NCBI RefSeq assembly: GCF_022440845.1
Contig: NZ_JAKNTO010000001.1
Span: 3,286,001-3,350,000 of the forward strand
Length of the DNA: 64,000 bases
Direction: 5' to 3'
Origin: Ruminococcus sp. OA3
GTDB taxonomy: Bacteria > Bacillota > Clostridia > Lachnospirales > Lachnospiraceae
The position numbers were made by a program, and so were the translations under genes. Shown in pieces: positions 32,813-41,304 of this stretch (position 1 is its first letter; the number at the start of each line of letters is the position of its first letter). Under the pieces are notes generated by a model. The model saw only the letters and a list, made by a program, of their open reading frames with translations, was not told the DNA's origin and did no database searches.

Positions 32813-34126
32813 TCATTCGAACACATAGACACTGACCACCGGTACACCATTTACCAGATTTCTCTCCACTTTTCCCTGTCCCTTCCACGTCATCGTCATA
32901 TTATCCGGGTTTGTGCAGATTCCTTTTCCGCTTTTGCCAAACACCTTCTTTGCGACCTTGACGATATCATTGTAGAATGTCTCACTGTGCTGCAGATTCT
33001 CCTCACTGCCGTTTCCATACGTATATTCCCATCTCACACCGGTAACATCGCTTCCCTCTGCCATTTCAAACGTCATCCATCCGGTTTTTTCAAACAGCGT
33101 TTCCATATTAAAATAATATGCCGTATCCGAAGTCTGCGCGGGAACCCCGACGATATCTTCCAGCTCGTCTTTCGCATAATGCTTAACCCCTGTCTGCATG
33201 AGCAGGATCGCGTCACTGATCCGTTCTTCGCTGGTACGCCTGGAATCCGTCTCTTTCGCAGGTCCCTGCTGCGTCGTAAACGTCTGCACCTCACCCGGGT
33301 GCTCCGCTCCGTTTTCCATCACGAAGAACTGATAGCTGTAAGCCGTCGCAGGAGTAAGCGTCACACCGAGCTCCGCAGTAATATCATACCACATATTGAA
33401 CCGGCTCTCCTGCCTCTGGCAGTTTTCCACATGTTCTTTCAGCAGTGTCCCTTCAGCGTCCCAGAGCCTGCAGCCCACCTGGGTCACCTGCACACGGTTT
33501 GGATTGCTGACCTTGGCGTGTACCACGGCGTTCGTCTGGCCGATCTCCTGGTCCGTATATTCGATCGCATAATTCCCGGCAGCGGTTTTGTCTCCTGCCG
33601 TCTGCTGACTGCCGTCCCAGGTAAAGAAGGTATAACGGGGATCCCCGATCTGTACCGTCGCTCCAACCCATGCCTTTGTATAACTCCCATTCCATGCATT
33701 CTGTTGGATCAGCGTTACCGTATTCCCGTTTACTTCCTTGACAATGGCCCAGTGGACGCTGTAATTGTCCCGCAGCACATCCCCGACCTTCGGCGCTGCC
33801 GTCTCAGAGAAGCTGCCCTGGTCGATACACGGCACAGATGCCGTGTTGTTCAGATTGGATACGTTTCTGCCATACACCTGGCTGTAAAAGCGGTGCACCA
33901 GCGCCGCACAGCAGTACGTCTGATCGGAGTCATAGCCCCTGCCGTATGGTTTGTACAGCGCTTCCACCGTTACCCCGTTTACCGTGATGCTGTCTACGGC
34001 TCCCGCTTCAATGGAGACAAAATTGTAATTTCCCATATCCGCCGATGCGATTGACGGATTCAGCGCCGAAAATGTCATGACCGCCGCCAGTATCCCTAAT
34101 AATCTGCCTTTCAAATGTTTCCTCAT
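32813..34126 (-). CDS. secreted CHAP/NlpC-P60-like amidase
   Basis: The 437-residue protein has a signal peptide (MRKHLKGRLLGILAAVMTFSALNPSIASA). Residues about 50-170 look like a CHAP-type cysteine amidase: Cys in TYCCAALVHRFYSQ, His in YSVHWAIVKEV and Asn in QQNAW, in the usual Cys-His-Asn order. A beta-rich Ig-like domain follows (about 190-290), then a C-terminal region with YTYGNGSEENLQHSETFYNDIVK. Such enzymes cut peptidoglycan cross-links. It sits between the two kinase pairs, the only exported enzyme of the locus. The ATG at 34126 is preferred (AGGAGG, eight bases) over the Met at 34132. Confidence 0.8.
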   Translation of the reverse strand: MRKHLKGRLLGILAAVMTFSALNPSIASADMGNYNFVSIEAGAVDSITVNGVTVEALYKPYGRGYDSDQTYCCAALVHRFYSQVYGRNVSNLNNTASVPCIDQGSFSETAAPKVGDVLRDNYSVHWAIVKEVNGNTVTLIQQNAWNGSYTKAWVGATVQIGDPRYTFFTWDGSQQTAGDKTAAGNYAIEYTDQEIGQTNAVVHAKVSNPNRVQVTQVGCRLWDAEGTLLKEHVENCQRQESRFNMWYDITAELGVTLTPATAYSYQFFVMENGAEHPGEVQTFTTQQGPAKETDSRRTSEERISDAILLMQTGVKHYAKDELEDIVGVPAQTSDTAYYFNMETLFEKTGWMTFEMAEGSDVTGVRWEYTYGNGSEENLQHSETFYNDIVKVAKKVFGKSGKGICTNPDNMTMTWKGQGKVERNLVNGVPVVSVYVFE

Positions 34127-34228
34127 ATCCATTCCCTCCTAATCATGAAAACTGTCGTTATTTGAACTGTCTTCATTATAGGCTGTGGTTTGGAAAATTT
34201 GTTTTTTGTCCCCGCCTGAACAGTTATA

Positions 34229-35839
34229 CTACGGCCAATTATAGTTCGGCATCGTCGCCATCCCCTCAAGTCCTTTTCGCAAAAATGCAAATGCCAGATC
34301 GTCCTCGGGGTCACGCAGCAGCATGATCTCACAGTCTGCATACGTGTATCCCCTGCCGATGCCCTCTTTTCCTCCTTCTGTTGCCTCCATGTATTCCTTC
34401 CCGGTCTCCCGGTAATCTCCCGCCAGCTCCTTGTGTCCCTCCTCAATATCCTCGGATAAAATCAGCGCCGTATCCGCTGCAAATTCGCTGATATCCTGTC
34501 CGCTGCCATGTGCAGCATACACATAGAGAATCTGTATCTTTCTGCTGACCAGATCATAGATGATCTTCATCCGCAGATCGTCCCGCAGCCAATACTCCTC
34601 CCGGCATCCAAAAGATGTCTGGATCACACCGTAAGGCAGTTCCGTCACCTTGAACATATCCTTCGTCTCACTTTCCTGCAGCTTTGGCTGATATCCCAGA
34701 CGTTCAATCTCAGCCAGGTATTCATCCGCCGTCGTATCAAGCAGAAAAGAGTTGGACGGCAGCCCCCATTCCCGCACTGCCGCTTCATCCAGCTGGTAGA
34801 CCGTTCCTCCTTTTTCTCCTGCCTTCTCTGACACCGCACGATTTCTGACAAACGCCATGAATTCCTCATATTCCGCTGATCCTCTGGCATAATTTCCGGC
34901 ATAGACGACATCATCTCCCTGTCTCAAATTGAACAGATACACACCGGCAGTCCCCGCCAGACATAGCAAAATGACAGCAGTGATCAAAACTGCTGTGCGC
35001 CGTTTGCCCCGCTTCTTTTCCTGTTGGGCCGGCGGATCAACTGCCGTACACAGATCACTGATCGTACGGTACCGCTGCCCGGCTTCCAGAGACAGCCCCC
35101 TCATCAACGCCGCTTCCTGCTCCGGCAGGATGTCCGCCCCGTATGCGGACGGCGGATACAGACTGTCCCGAACCTGCCGCTCCAGCGCGTTTTCAGGGAT
35201 ACATCCGGTCACCATCTCATACACGGTGGCACAGATCGCATAAATGTCCGTCCACGGTCCCTGACTTCCCCTTCTCAGGTACTGTTCCGGCGGTGCATAA
35301 CCATCCTTGACGAGCACCGTCATCGTCTTTGACACATCCTGTCCTGCCAGAAACTGCCTGGCTGAACCGAAGTCGATCAGCTTCAGACTGCCATCCTCCT
35401 GCACAAGCAGATTATCCGGATTAAAATCACGGTGCAGCAGTTTCTTCTCATGAACTTTTTCCAGTGACTGCAGCACCGGCAGAAGCAACTGCCAGCTCTC
35501 TCCAAAAGTCATCGGCTCTTCCCGGCGTTCCAGGTAGCTGCGCAGACTGATGCCGCGTACGTATTCCATCACACAGTAGGCCTTCTCCTCTTCCTGAAAA
35601 TAGTCCAGTACCTTGACAATACCCGGAATCTCGAACAGCGATGCCAGAATCTTCGCCTCCCGCAAAAAGCGTTTCGCACTGTCAGGAGAATGTTCCGATA
35701 AGTACTCTTTGATCACTACCTGCTGGTTTAATTGTATGTCCTGCGCAAGGCAGGTGATTCCAAACCCTCCCCTGCCAAGTATGCTGCTGATCCGGTAACG
35801 GCCATTTAGCAGTGTATCTTTAGATAAACTTCTTCTCAT
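34229..35839 (-). CDS. transmembrane Ser/Thr protein kinase (without zinc ribbon)
   Basis: The 536-residue protein has a complete Hanks-type kinase domain: LGRGGFG (21-27), lysine K44 in VVIKEY, E61, HRDFNPDN (136-143), DFG (156-158) and the activation segment VKDGYAPPEQY, then DIYAICATVYEMVTG. A positively charged KKRGKRRTAV and a membrane helix (about 293-312) precede an external domain of about 220 residues (AGNYARGSAEYEEFMAFVRNR and on), ending NYNWP. It should phosphorylate Ser/Thr in response to an external signal. The start at 35839 has GGAGG; the longer frame to 35881 overlaps the preceding kinase gene. It is the active homologue of the pseudokinase at 29557-30990. Confidence 0.93.
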   Translation of the reverse strand: MRRSLSKDTLLNGRYRISSILGRGGFGITCLAQDIQLNQQVVIKEYLSEHSPDSAKRFLREAKILASLFEIPGIVKVLDYFQEEEKAYCVMEYVRGISLRSYLERREEPMTFGESWQLLLPVLQSLEKVHEKKLLHRDFNPDNLLVQEDGSLKLIDFGSARQFLAGQDVSKTMTVLVKDGYAPPEQYLRRGSQGPWTDIYAICATVYEMVTGCIPENALERQVRDSLYPPSAYGADILPEQEAALMRGLSLEAGQRYRTISDLCTAVDPPAQQEKKRGKRRTAVLITAVILLCLAGTAGVYLFNLRQGDDVVYAGNYARGSAEYEEFMAFVRNRAVSEKAGEKGGTVYQLDEAAVREWGLPSNSFLLDTTADEYLAEIERLGYQPKLQESETKDMFKVTELPYGVIQTSFGCREEYWLRDDLRMKIIYDLVSRKIQILYVYAAHGSGQDISEFAADTALILSEDIEEGHKELAGDYRETGKEYMEATEGGKEGIGRGYTYADCEIMLLRDPEDDLAFAFLRKGLEGMATMPNYNWP

Positions 35840-35852
35840 ATCACATCCTCCG

Positions 35853-37739
35853 CTACCAGAAAATATTGACGCCCCCTGCACTTATGGAAAATTCCATCTT
35901 TACTTTTTGATCCTCACCGGAAAAAGCATCCAGGGTTCTTTTTTTCACACTTAGAAAACTGTATTTTGCATGTTCACTCAGCCACACACCCTCATTCTCC
36001 GGCGATGACTGTGCCTGATTTATAATATCATCAACCTCCTCATCCGTCAGATACGTTTCCGGCACAATATAAGGAAGTATCTCTTTTAACATTGTACGGC
36101 AGTCCTCTACGGAGGCAGAAAGTTTCACCTGCATTACTCTCTCATCCACAACATCATAGCTGACTTTAAGTGTACTGTCGGTACCATTTGAAACGAACTG
36201 GTAGTTTGTCGTCTCCACACATGAAATGTTAATCCGCTTTAACTTTCCATTTTTAACAATGATACTGCTATTGTAGTCAGATATAGACTTTCCTGATTTT
36301 TTCTCGAGATCCATATCCAAATAATAGGCAATAATAGTCTTCAATGTATCTCTGTCAAGGTAAAACTTATGGTATGCATTGCTGACCAGTCCCATTTTCT
36401 GAACTTTTTTCTTCGGTATTACATAGCTGGTATCTAAACCATCGTTATCATCCTTGATTCCGTAAGTTTCAACAAATAAGAGAATCTCCTCATACCCAGG
36501 AGAATTCACATCAATGATCTCACAGTCCGGATGCTTCCTTTCATATTCCTGTGCCCTTTTCACACGCCACCGAAAGACCTCCTCCGGATGCGTCCGCACA
36601 TAGGCGTACAGGCTGCCACAAACAAGCAGCGCCGTACCGCACAAAACGGCCGCCCCCATCCCGGCGCGCTTCAGCAGACGACCCGTCACCCTCCGCCGTT
36701 TTGACCGCTGAAAGTCTCCCGCCTGTTCCGCCGTCGCCGCAAGCCAGACATCGCCCCAGACCGCCCGGGCTGCCCCCAGCAGCATATCCGCACCGCCGGT
36801 ATCCATGTTCAGCTGCTCCATGAGATTGACCGCGCTGAAATAACGCTTCCGGATGTCGAGGGACAGCCCCTGCATCACCGCCCGTCCAACATGCTGTGGT
36901 ACTTTGACCAGATCTTCAAGCGGCTCCAGACTGTCCTTTAGCATCCGTCTTGATGCGCCCGGCGGTTTCCTGCCGCCAAGCGCCTGATACATCACCGCGC
37001 ACAGTGCATAGAGATCCGTCCATGGTCCCAGCAGTTTTCCGTCCTGGTACTGCTCCGGCGGTGCATATCCCTCCTTCAGGATTCGTTCATCTCCCGGCTG
37101 CAGCTTCTGTCTGGCAGCGCCAAAATCGATCAGCTTCAATCCTCCGTTCCCGTCAAACATCAGGTTGTCCGGGCTGATATCGCAGTGGATGATCCCCTCA
37201 CCGTGAATCCGCGCAAGTCCCTGAAGCACCGGCTGGAATATCCGATTCAGTTTATCTGCTTCCAGCCGGTGATGCGGCTGATTTTTCAAGTATTCTTTCA
37301 GTGCCCCGCCCGGCAGATATTCCTGTACGATATATGCCGTCCCATTTGCACAGAAATAGTCCCTGACAGAACAGATGCCGGGAATATCATATTTGCCGGC
37401 CAGCATGGCGGCTTCCTCCAGAAACGTATTTCTTTGCTCCTCCGTTATCTTCATCACATTCTGCGTGTTTTCTTCCCGTGTTACACCGTCTTTCAGAAAA
37501 AGCTCTTTCACCGCCACTCTGTGCGACAACACCGTATCAAATCCCAGATAAGTAATCCCAAACGCTCCCTCCCCGCGTACGCTTCCGATCAGGTAGCGTT
37601 CATTCAGCAGCGTCTGCGGCCGCAACCAGTTTTTCTCCCACTGGTATTCCCAGGAGGTCTTCCCGCAGACCGGGCATGTCTCCTGTCCCTCCTCAAGCGG
37701 TTCCATACAGAAAATACAGCGCTTCATATCCCCGCCCAT
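35853..37739 (-). CDS. zinc-ribbon transmembrane Ser/Thr kinase
   Basis: The 628-residue protein has a zinc ribbon (Cys8, 11, 22, 25: CIFC and CPVC) in front of a kinase domain (about 45-330). VRGEGAFG, K78 (VAVKEL), HCDISPDN (185-192, Arg of HRD replaced by Cys), DFG (205-207) and KEGYAPPEQY are present, so it is likely active, though HCD is atypical. A basic stretch and membrane helix (about 370-392) lead to an ectodomain (NSPGYEEILLFVETY and KFYLDRDTLKTII). It is the active homologue of the zinc-ribbon pseudokinase. I keep the ATG at 37739, with an alternative at 37727. A structured intergenic region lies upstream. Confidence 0.88.
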   Translation of the reverse strand: MGGDMKRCIFCMEPLEEGQETCPVCGKTSWEYQWEKNWLRPQTLLNERYLIGSVRGEGAFGITYLGFDTVLSHRVAVKELFLKDGVTREENTQNVMKITEEQRNTFLEEAAMLAGKYDIPGICSVRDYFCANGTAYIVQEYLPGGALKEYLKNQPHHRLEADKLNRIFQPVLQGLARIHGEGIIHCDISPDNLMFDGNGGLKLIDFGAARQKLQPGDERILKEGYAPPEQYQDGKLLGPWTDLYALCAVMYQALGGRKPPGASRRMLKDSLEPLEDLVKVPQHVGRAVMQGLSLDIRKRYFSAVNLMEQLNMDTGGADMLLGAARAVWGDVWLAATAEQAGDFQRSKRRRVTGRLLKRAGMGAAVLCGTALLVCGSLYAYVRTHPEEVFRWRVKRAQEYERKHPDCEIIDVNSPGYEEILLFVETYGIKDDNDGLDTSYVIPKKKVQKMGLVSNAYHKFYLDRDTLKTIIAYYLDMDLEKKSGKSISDYNSSIIVKNGKLKRINISCVETTNYQFVSNGTDSTLKVSYDVVDERVMQVKLSASVEDCRTMLKEILPYIVPETYLTDEEVDDIINQAQSSPENEGVWLSEHAKYSFLSVKKRTLDAFSGEDQKVKMEFSISAGGVNIFW

Positions 37740-37856
37740 ACAGCTCCCCCTCCTCTCTGTCTCATATTATGATGTTGGGGGCAAAAGGTCTTTTGACTTC
37801 AAATGCCTTATCATGCAAGCATGAACGGTATTTGACCTTTTGACCCTGGCATCATA
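37740..37856. repeat. inverted-repeat element in the kinase locus
   Basis: AAAAGGTC (37783-37790) is matched by GACCTTTT (37834-37841), TCAAATGCC (37799-37807) by GGTATTTGA (37827-37835), and a perfect TCATGC-TT-type hairpin (around 37810-37823) sits between. The outer sequences CATATTATGATG and CATCATATTA extend the symmetry. It could act as terminator or regulatory site between the helical-protein gene and the kinase gene. Its 11-mer TTTGACCTTTT (37831-37841) recurs at 32798-32808. Confidence 0.5.
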
Positions 37857-39299
37857 TTATACCAGATACTCCAGCAATTCTGTCTGATGACAGTATGCAT
37901 CCCGGTAGACTTTATACAGATAGAAGTCCTGGCCCTTTATGACCTGCTTTTCCACCTCTTCTTCCAGCACTTCCATGGGATCCTTCGCCCTCAGGAAACG
38001 CATCACGAACTGATCGAAAGAACTGTCCGGGCGCAGCTGTGTAAATCCGCAGTTTAATAAAATGCGGTTCAGGCGGTTCAGCGTGATCCGGTTGTCCTCG
38101 TCCAGACGGGTCCTCGTCTTGACGAACAGCAGGAAGCTGATCAGGGTGGACCGATTGATATCCCTGGATCCGGTGATGAATTCCCGGAAATAATCCTCTC
38201 CCACGCGTCCTCTCTGATACAGCTTTTTGGCGGCGGCATCACTGCGTTCATATGCGGCATCCTGCGCCTGTTCCTTCGCAAGCTGTTCCTGCTCCATATC
38301 CCGAAGCTGCTGCAGCGCCCTTCGCTTCTCCTGCTCGTCCGGATTGGCACTGCACAGTCCCATGGAATGCGCGACTCTCACCTTCATCTCCAGGGGCCAC
38401 TGCTCAAAAGAACCGTACAGTTCAAACAGCACCTCCATCCAGTCAGCAGAAACATAGCCGAAATAGAAATAGTTGAATTCATCGAAGATACCGCCCGGCG
38501 TCAGCGCCGTATTCTCCAGATACTCTCTCTTTTCCTGAACCGGCATCGTATTCTTTGCTTTCTCCGCGTCTTTTTTCAGCTTAGTCAATGGTTTCAGGAA
38601 ATTCAGCTCTTCCAGTGCAAAACGCTCGAGAATTCCCCTCTCTTGCCTGTCCAGTGCATTCCCATACTGCCTGCGCGCCTGCTCCGCCTTCTCACAGCTG
38701 CGATAATAGTTATCACATTTCTCCCGGATATAAAAATAAAGATATTTACAGAAGTAATACCTTGCCTTTTCACGAACTGCCGAAAATTTCTCCTGATTAT
38801 CCCTCATAAAGCTCTGGAACTCTTCCGGTTTTTCTTTGGTCCGAATCTCCTGCTCCATCCACCTTGTCAGCATCTCGGTCTGCAGGTTACCCGAGGACTC
38901 CTGCGAAACGTACTGTTTCAGCTGCTGCAGTGTGATTTTCCCGCCCCTGAAGATATTCTGCTCTGCAGAAGCCGCCAGATCACAATAATTTTTGCACTCC
39001 TCAAAAAACCGTTTCCATTCGCCGTAAGCCATATGATGGTCAAACGCATAGATCAGACTCGCCTCATAAAAACTTCTGGCATACAAAGCTTCACAGTCAT
39101 GCTCCAGAAGTTCTGTATTTACCCGCGCCGCATCCCAGCCGGCGGCAAAGCCCTTCCCCAGTATCTGGAGACGCAGAGGCATCTGAACCGGTTGTTTTTC
39201 TTCAGCTGCAGTCTCCAGCAGTTCAGGAAGCTCCACGAAGTTCATGCTGAGATTCTGTATCATATTTTCAAATAAACATGCTTTTTTCTTATCTCCCAT
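37857..39299 (-). CDS. large alpha-helical protein of unknown family
   Basis: The 480-residue protein is rich in Glu, Lys, Arg, Leu and Gln with long predicted helices and many aromatic residues (RYYFCKYLYFYIREKCDNYYR, FDEFNYFYFGYVSADWMEVLFELYG). A charged middle helix (EKRRALQQLRDMEQEQLAKEQ) may form a coiled coil. There is no signal peptide, membrane helix or metal motif. I do not recognise the family. It is upstream of, and on the same strand as, the zinc-ribbon kinase, 117 bases away with a dyad element in the gap, and 18 bases after the stop of the HAD gene. A role as adaptor or kinase substrate is possible by location only. Confidence 0.75.
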   Translation of the reverse strand: MGDKKKACLFENMIQNLSMNFVELPELLETAAEEKQPVQMPLRLQILGKGFAAGWDAARVNTELLEHDCEALYARSFYEASLIYAFDHHMAYGEWKRFFEECKNYCDLAASAEQNIFRGGKITLQQLKQYVSQESSGNLQTEMLTRWMEQEIRTKEKPEEFQSFMRDNQEKFSAVREKARYYFCKYLYFYIREKCDNYYRSCEKAEQARRQYGNALDRQERGILERFALEELNFLKPLTKLKKDAEKAKNTMPVQEKREYLENTALTPGGIFDEFNYFYFGYVSADWMEVLFELYGSFEQWPLEMKVRVAHSMGLCSANPDEQEKRRALQQLRDMEQEQLAKEQAQDAAYERSDAAAKKLYQRGRVGEDYFREFITGSRDINRSTLISFLLFVKTRTRLDEDNRITLNRLNRILLNCGFTQLRPDSSFDQFVMRFLRAKDPMEVLEEEVEKQVIKGQDFYLYKVYRDAYCHQTELLEYLV

Positions 39300-39317
39300 C
39301 TCATTTCTCCTCGTCTG

Positions 39318-40169
39318 TCACAATTCCTCTGCGGGAATACATCTGAGAACCTCTCTCAGTCCGTATGCCACGCCGTCCTCATTGTGGTGTTTCGTCAGAT
39401 AATGCGCCGCCGCGCGGCAGTTGTCGGAGGCATTCGCCACGGCGACCCCGTACCCTGCAAACTTCAGCATATCCACATCATTGTCCCCATCCCCAAAGGC
39501 CGCCACATGATCCGGTGATATCCCGAGTCTTTCTGTCACAAAGCGCAGTCCGGTATGTTTGCCTGCATCCCTGTGTGATATCTCGATCAGCTGCTGCACG
39601 GAGGATGTGATATAAACTTCCGAATCTGCCCCGGCGATCCGTTCCCAGATGCGCTGTTTCATCTGCGCATCCCGAACGACGATATCCATGCTGTCCAGTT
39701 CATCCATATGTGCCTTGATAAACTGTACGATATCCGGTTCGAGACGCCTTGTATTCTTCACATACTCGACAGCCTGCAAAGAGGTCCCGTATTTTACCGG
39801 ATTCTCTATGAGATCCCGGTCAGCATACGCCGCGCCATCGACAAACGCCTCATACGTCACCGGCTCATCCGCGGACATTTTCAGTATGGTATCCACGGAC
39901 GCGCTCCGAATCTTATACTGTTTCAGACAGGTATGATCTGAAATCCGATAGATCGCTGCCCCATTTGAAGTCACCGCGTACTCGATTCCTGCAATCCCTG
40001 TCACTTCTGTTGGAAGCGTGGAGTAAGCCCTGCCGCTTGCGATCACAATATGTATGCCTGCCTTAATAGCCTGTTCGATCGCCCTCAGGTTTCCCGGACT
40101 CAGTTTTCCCTGTACATTCAATGTCGTGCGGTCCAGATCAAGCGCCACACATTCTATTTTTATCCCCAT
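39318..40169 (-). CDS. Cof-type HAD hydrolase
   Basis: The 283-residue protein is a type IIB HAD phosphatase of the Cof/YbiV group. Motif I is ALDLDRTTLN, motif II lies in VIASGRAYST, the cap domain occupies about 85-190, and the C-terminal motifs AFGDGDNDVDMLKFAG and GVAVANASD complete the site. It removes phosphate from sugar phosphates or flavin-type compounds. The ATG at 40169 has AGAGG upstream; the longer frame is not needed. It is the first gene before the helical-protein gene, so it may be in the same transcript as the kinase locus, but the pairing may be accidental. Confidence 0.88.
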   Translation of the reverse strand: MGIKIECVALDLDRTTLNVQGKLSPGNLRAIEQAIKAGIHIVIASGRAYSTLPTEVTGIAGIEYAVTSNGAAIYRISDHTCLKQYKIRSASVDTILKMSADEPVTYEAFVDGAAYADRDLIENPVKYGTSLQAVEYVKNTRRLEPDIVQFIKAHMDELDSMDIVVRDAQMKQRIWERIAGADSEVYITSSVQQLIEISHRDAGKHTGLRFVTERLGISPDHVAAFGDGDNDVDMLKFAGYGVAVANASDNCRAAAHYLTKHHNEDGVAYGLREVLRCIPAEEL

Positions 40170-40232
40170 ATCGACCTCTTTTTGTATGTGCAATTCAAGT
40201 ATGTTCCAGTTCCTATCATATCAAATTTTTTT

Positions 40233-40381
40233 TCAAAATTCCAGCATCTCCAGGTAACTGTCCAACCGTGCTTAACATATCCCGATAACAGTTTTTCCAT
40301 TGCGCCGGGATTATGCTTTGCATGATACGCATCAAACGCATTGTAATACGAAATCCTGTCTGTAAACCACTCCCCTCCTTC
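40233..40381 (-). pseudogene. C-terminal fragment of a Fic-family protein
   Basis: In one minus-strand frame the sequence reads EWFTDRISYYNAFDAYHAKH and NPGAMEKLLSGYVK; a shift in frame then gives RLDSYLEMLEF and a stop at 40233-40235. The phrases are those of the C-terminal helices of Fic proteins. The catalytic HPFxxGNGR part and the N-terminus are absent. The 61-codon frame seen here in the other phase is a by-product of the broken gene. Confidence 0.6.
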
Positions 40382-40383
40382 CC

Positions 40384-40427
40384 TTGACCTTCCGCCCTCA
40401 CCTGCTATACAATAACGTTAGCGTTAT
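40384..40427 (+). promoter_or_regulatory. promoter of the PHP gene
   Basis: -35 TTGACC (40384-40389), an 18-base spacer and -10 TACAAT (40408-40413). A dyad ATAACG-TTAG-CGTTAT (40412-40427) overlaps the likely start point. Confidence 0.6.
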
Positions 40428-40452
40428 CCGACATAGAAAAGGAGCGATACCC

Positions 40453-41292
40453 ATGGAAAGACTTATTGACCTGCACGTGCATTCTGACTGTTCGGACGGA
40501 ACCTTGAGCCCGGAGGAGCTTATCGTCCATGCGCATGAACATCAGTTGTGCGCAATCGCACTGACAGACCACGACACGATCGCCGGGATTGAACGGGCGA
40601 AAAAAAAAGCTGAGGAATACGGCATCGAGCTGATACCGGGAATTGAATTTTCAACGAATTATAAGGGGAAGGATGTGCACATCCTGGGACTTGGTATTGA
40701 TACAGCGAATGATCACTTCGTGGAATCACTTCAGCAGTTCCTCGATTCCCGTGATCTGAGAAATGAAAAAATGATACAGGCATTGAATAATCACGGCGTA
40801 TCCATCAGTCATGAGCAGATGGCGGAAGAATATCCGGATTCGGTATGGACCCGGGCACATTTTGCAAGATTTCTGTCAGAACATGGCTATGTCAGAGATA
40901 TACCAGACGCTTTTGCCCGTTATATCGGGGACGACTGCCCGTGCTTTATTCCGCGTGAAAAGGTGACGCCGTTTCAGGCCATACAGCTGGTTCACGAAGG
41001 CGGCGGCTTCGCTGTACTGGCGCATCCGCTGCTTTATCATATGAATGATGCAGACCTTTACTTACTCGTAAAAGAGCTGAAAAAATCCGGGCTGGACGCC
41101 ATGGAAGCCATCTACTCTGCCAACCGCTGGATGGATGAGAGTAACATGAAACGCCTGGCGAGAAAATACAGTCTGAAGATCACCGGCGGTTCTGACTATC
41201 ACGGCGCGGGCAAGCCCGGAATCGAAATCGGAGTTGGCCGTGGAAATCTTTCGATTCCCTATGAAATATGGGCAAATCTGCAAAAAACTTAA
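40453..41292 (+). CDS. PHP domain phosphoesterase (RNase AM/TrpH-like)
   Basis: The 279-residue protein shows the PHP metal motifs: DLHVHSDCSDGTLSPEEL at the N-terminus, ALTDHDT, PGIEFS, and near the C-terminus AVLAHP and GGSDYHG. The family includes 3',5'-nucleoside bisphosphate phosphatase/5'-3' exoribonuclease YciV (RNase AM). The ATG at 40453 follows AAGGAGCG; the longer frame starting at 40384 would include the promoter. It is a single-gene unit on the plus strand. Confidence 0.9.
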   Translation: MERLIDLHVHSDCSDGTLSPEELIVHAHEHQLCAIALTDHDTIAGIERAKKKAEEYGIELIPGIEFSTNYKGKDVHILGLGIDTANDHFVESLQQFLDSRDLRNEKMIQALNNHGVSISHEQMAEEYPDSVWTRAHFARFLSEHGYVRDIPDAFARYIGDDCPCFIPREKVTPFQAIQLVHEGGGFAVLAHPLLYHMNDADLYLLVKELKKSGLDAMEAIYSANRWMDESNMKRLARKYSLKITGGSDYHGAGKPGIEIGVGRGNLSIPYEIWANLQKT

Positions 41293-41304
41293 ATGCCTGC
41301 GGCA

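Noticed and set aside
40216-40401. 61-codon minus-strand frame left of the PHP gene
   Set aside because: It is another phase of a broken Fic C-terminus (40233-40381).
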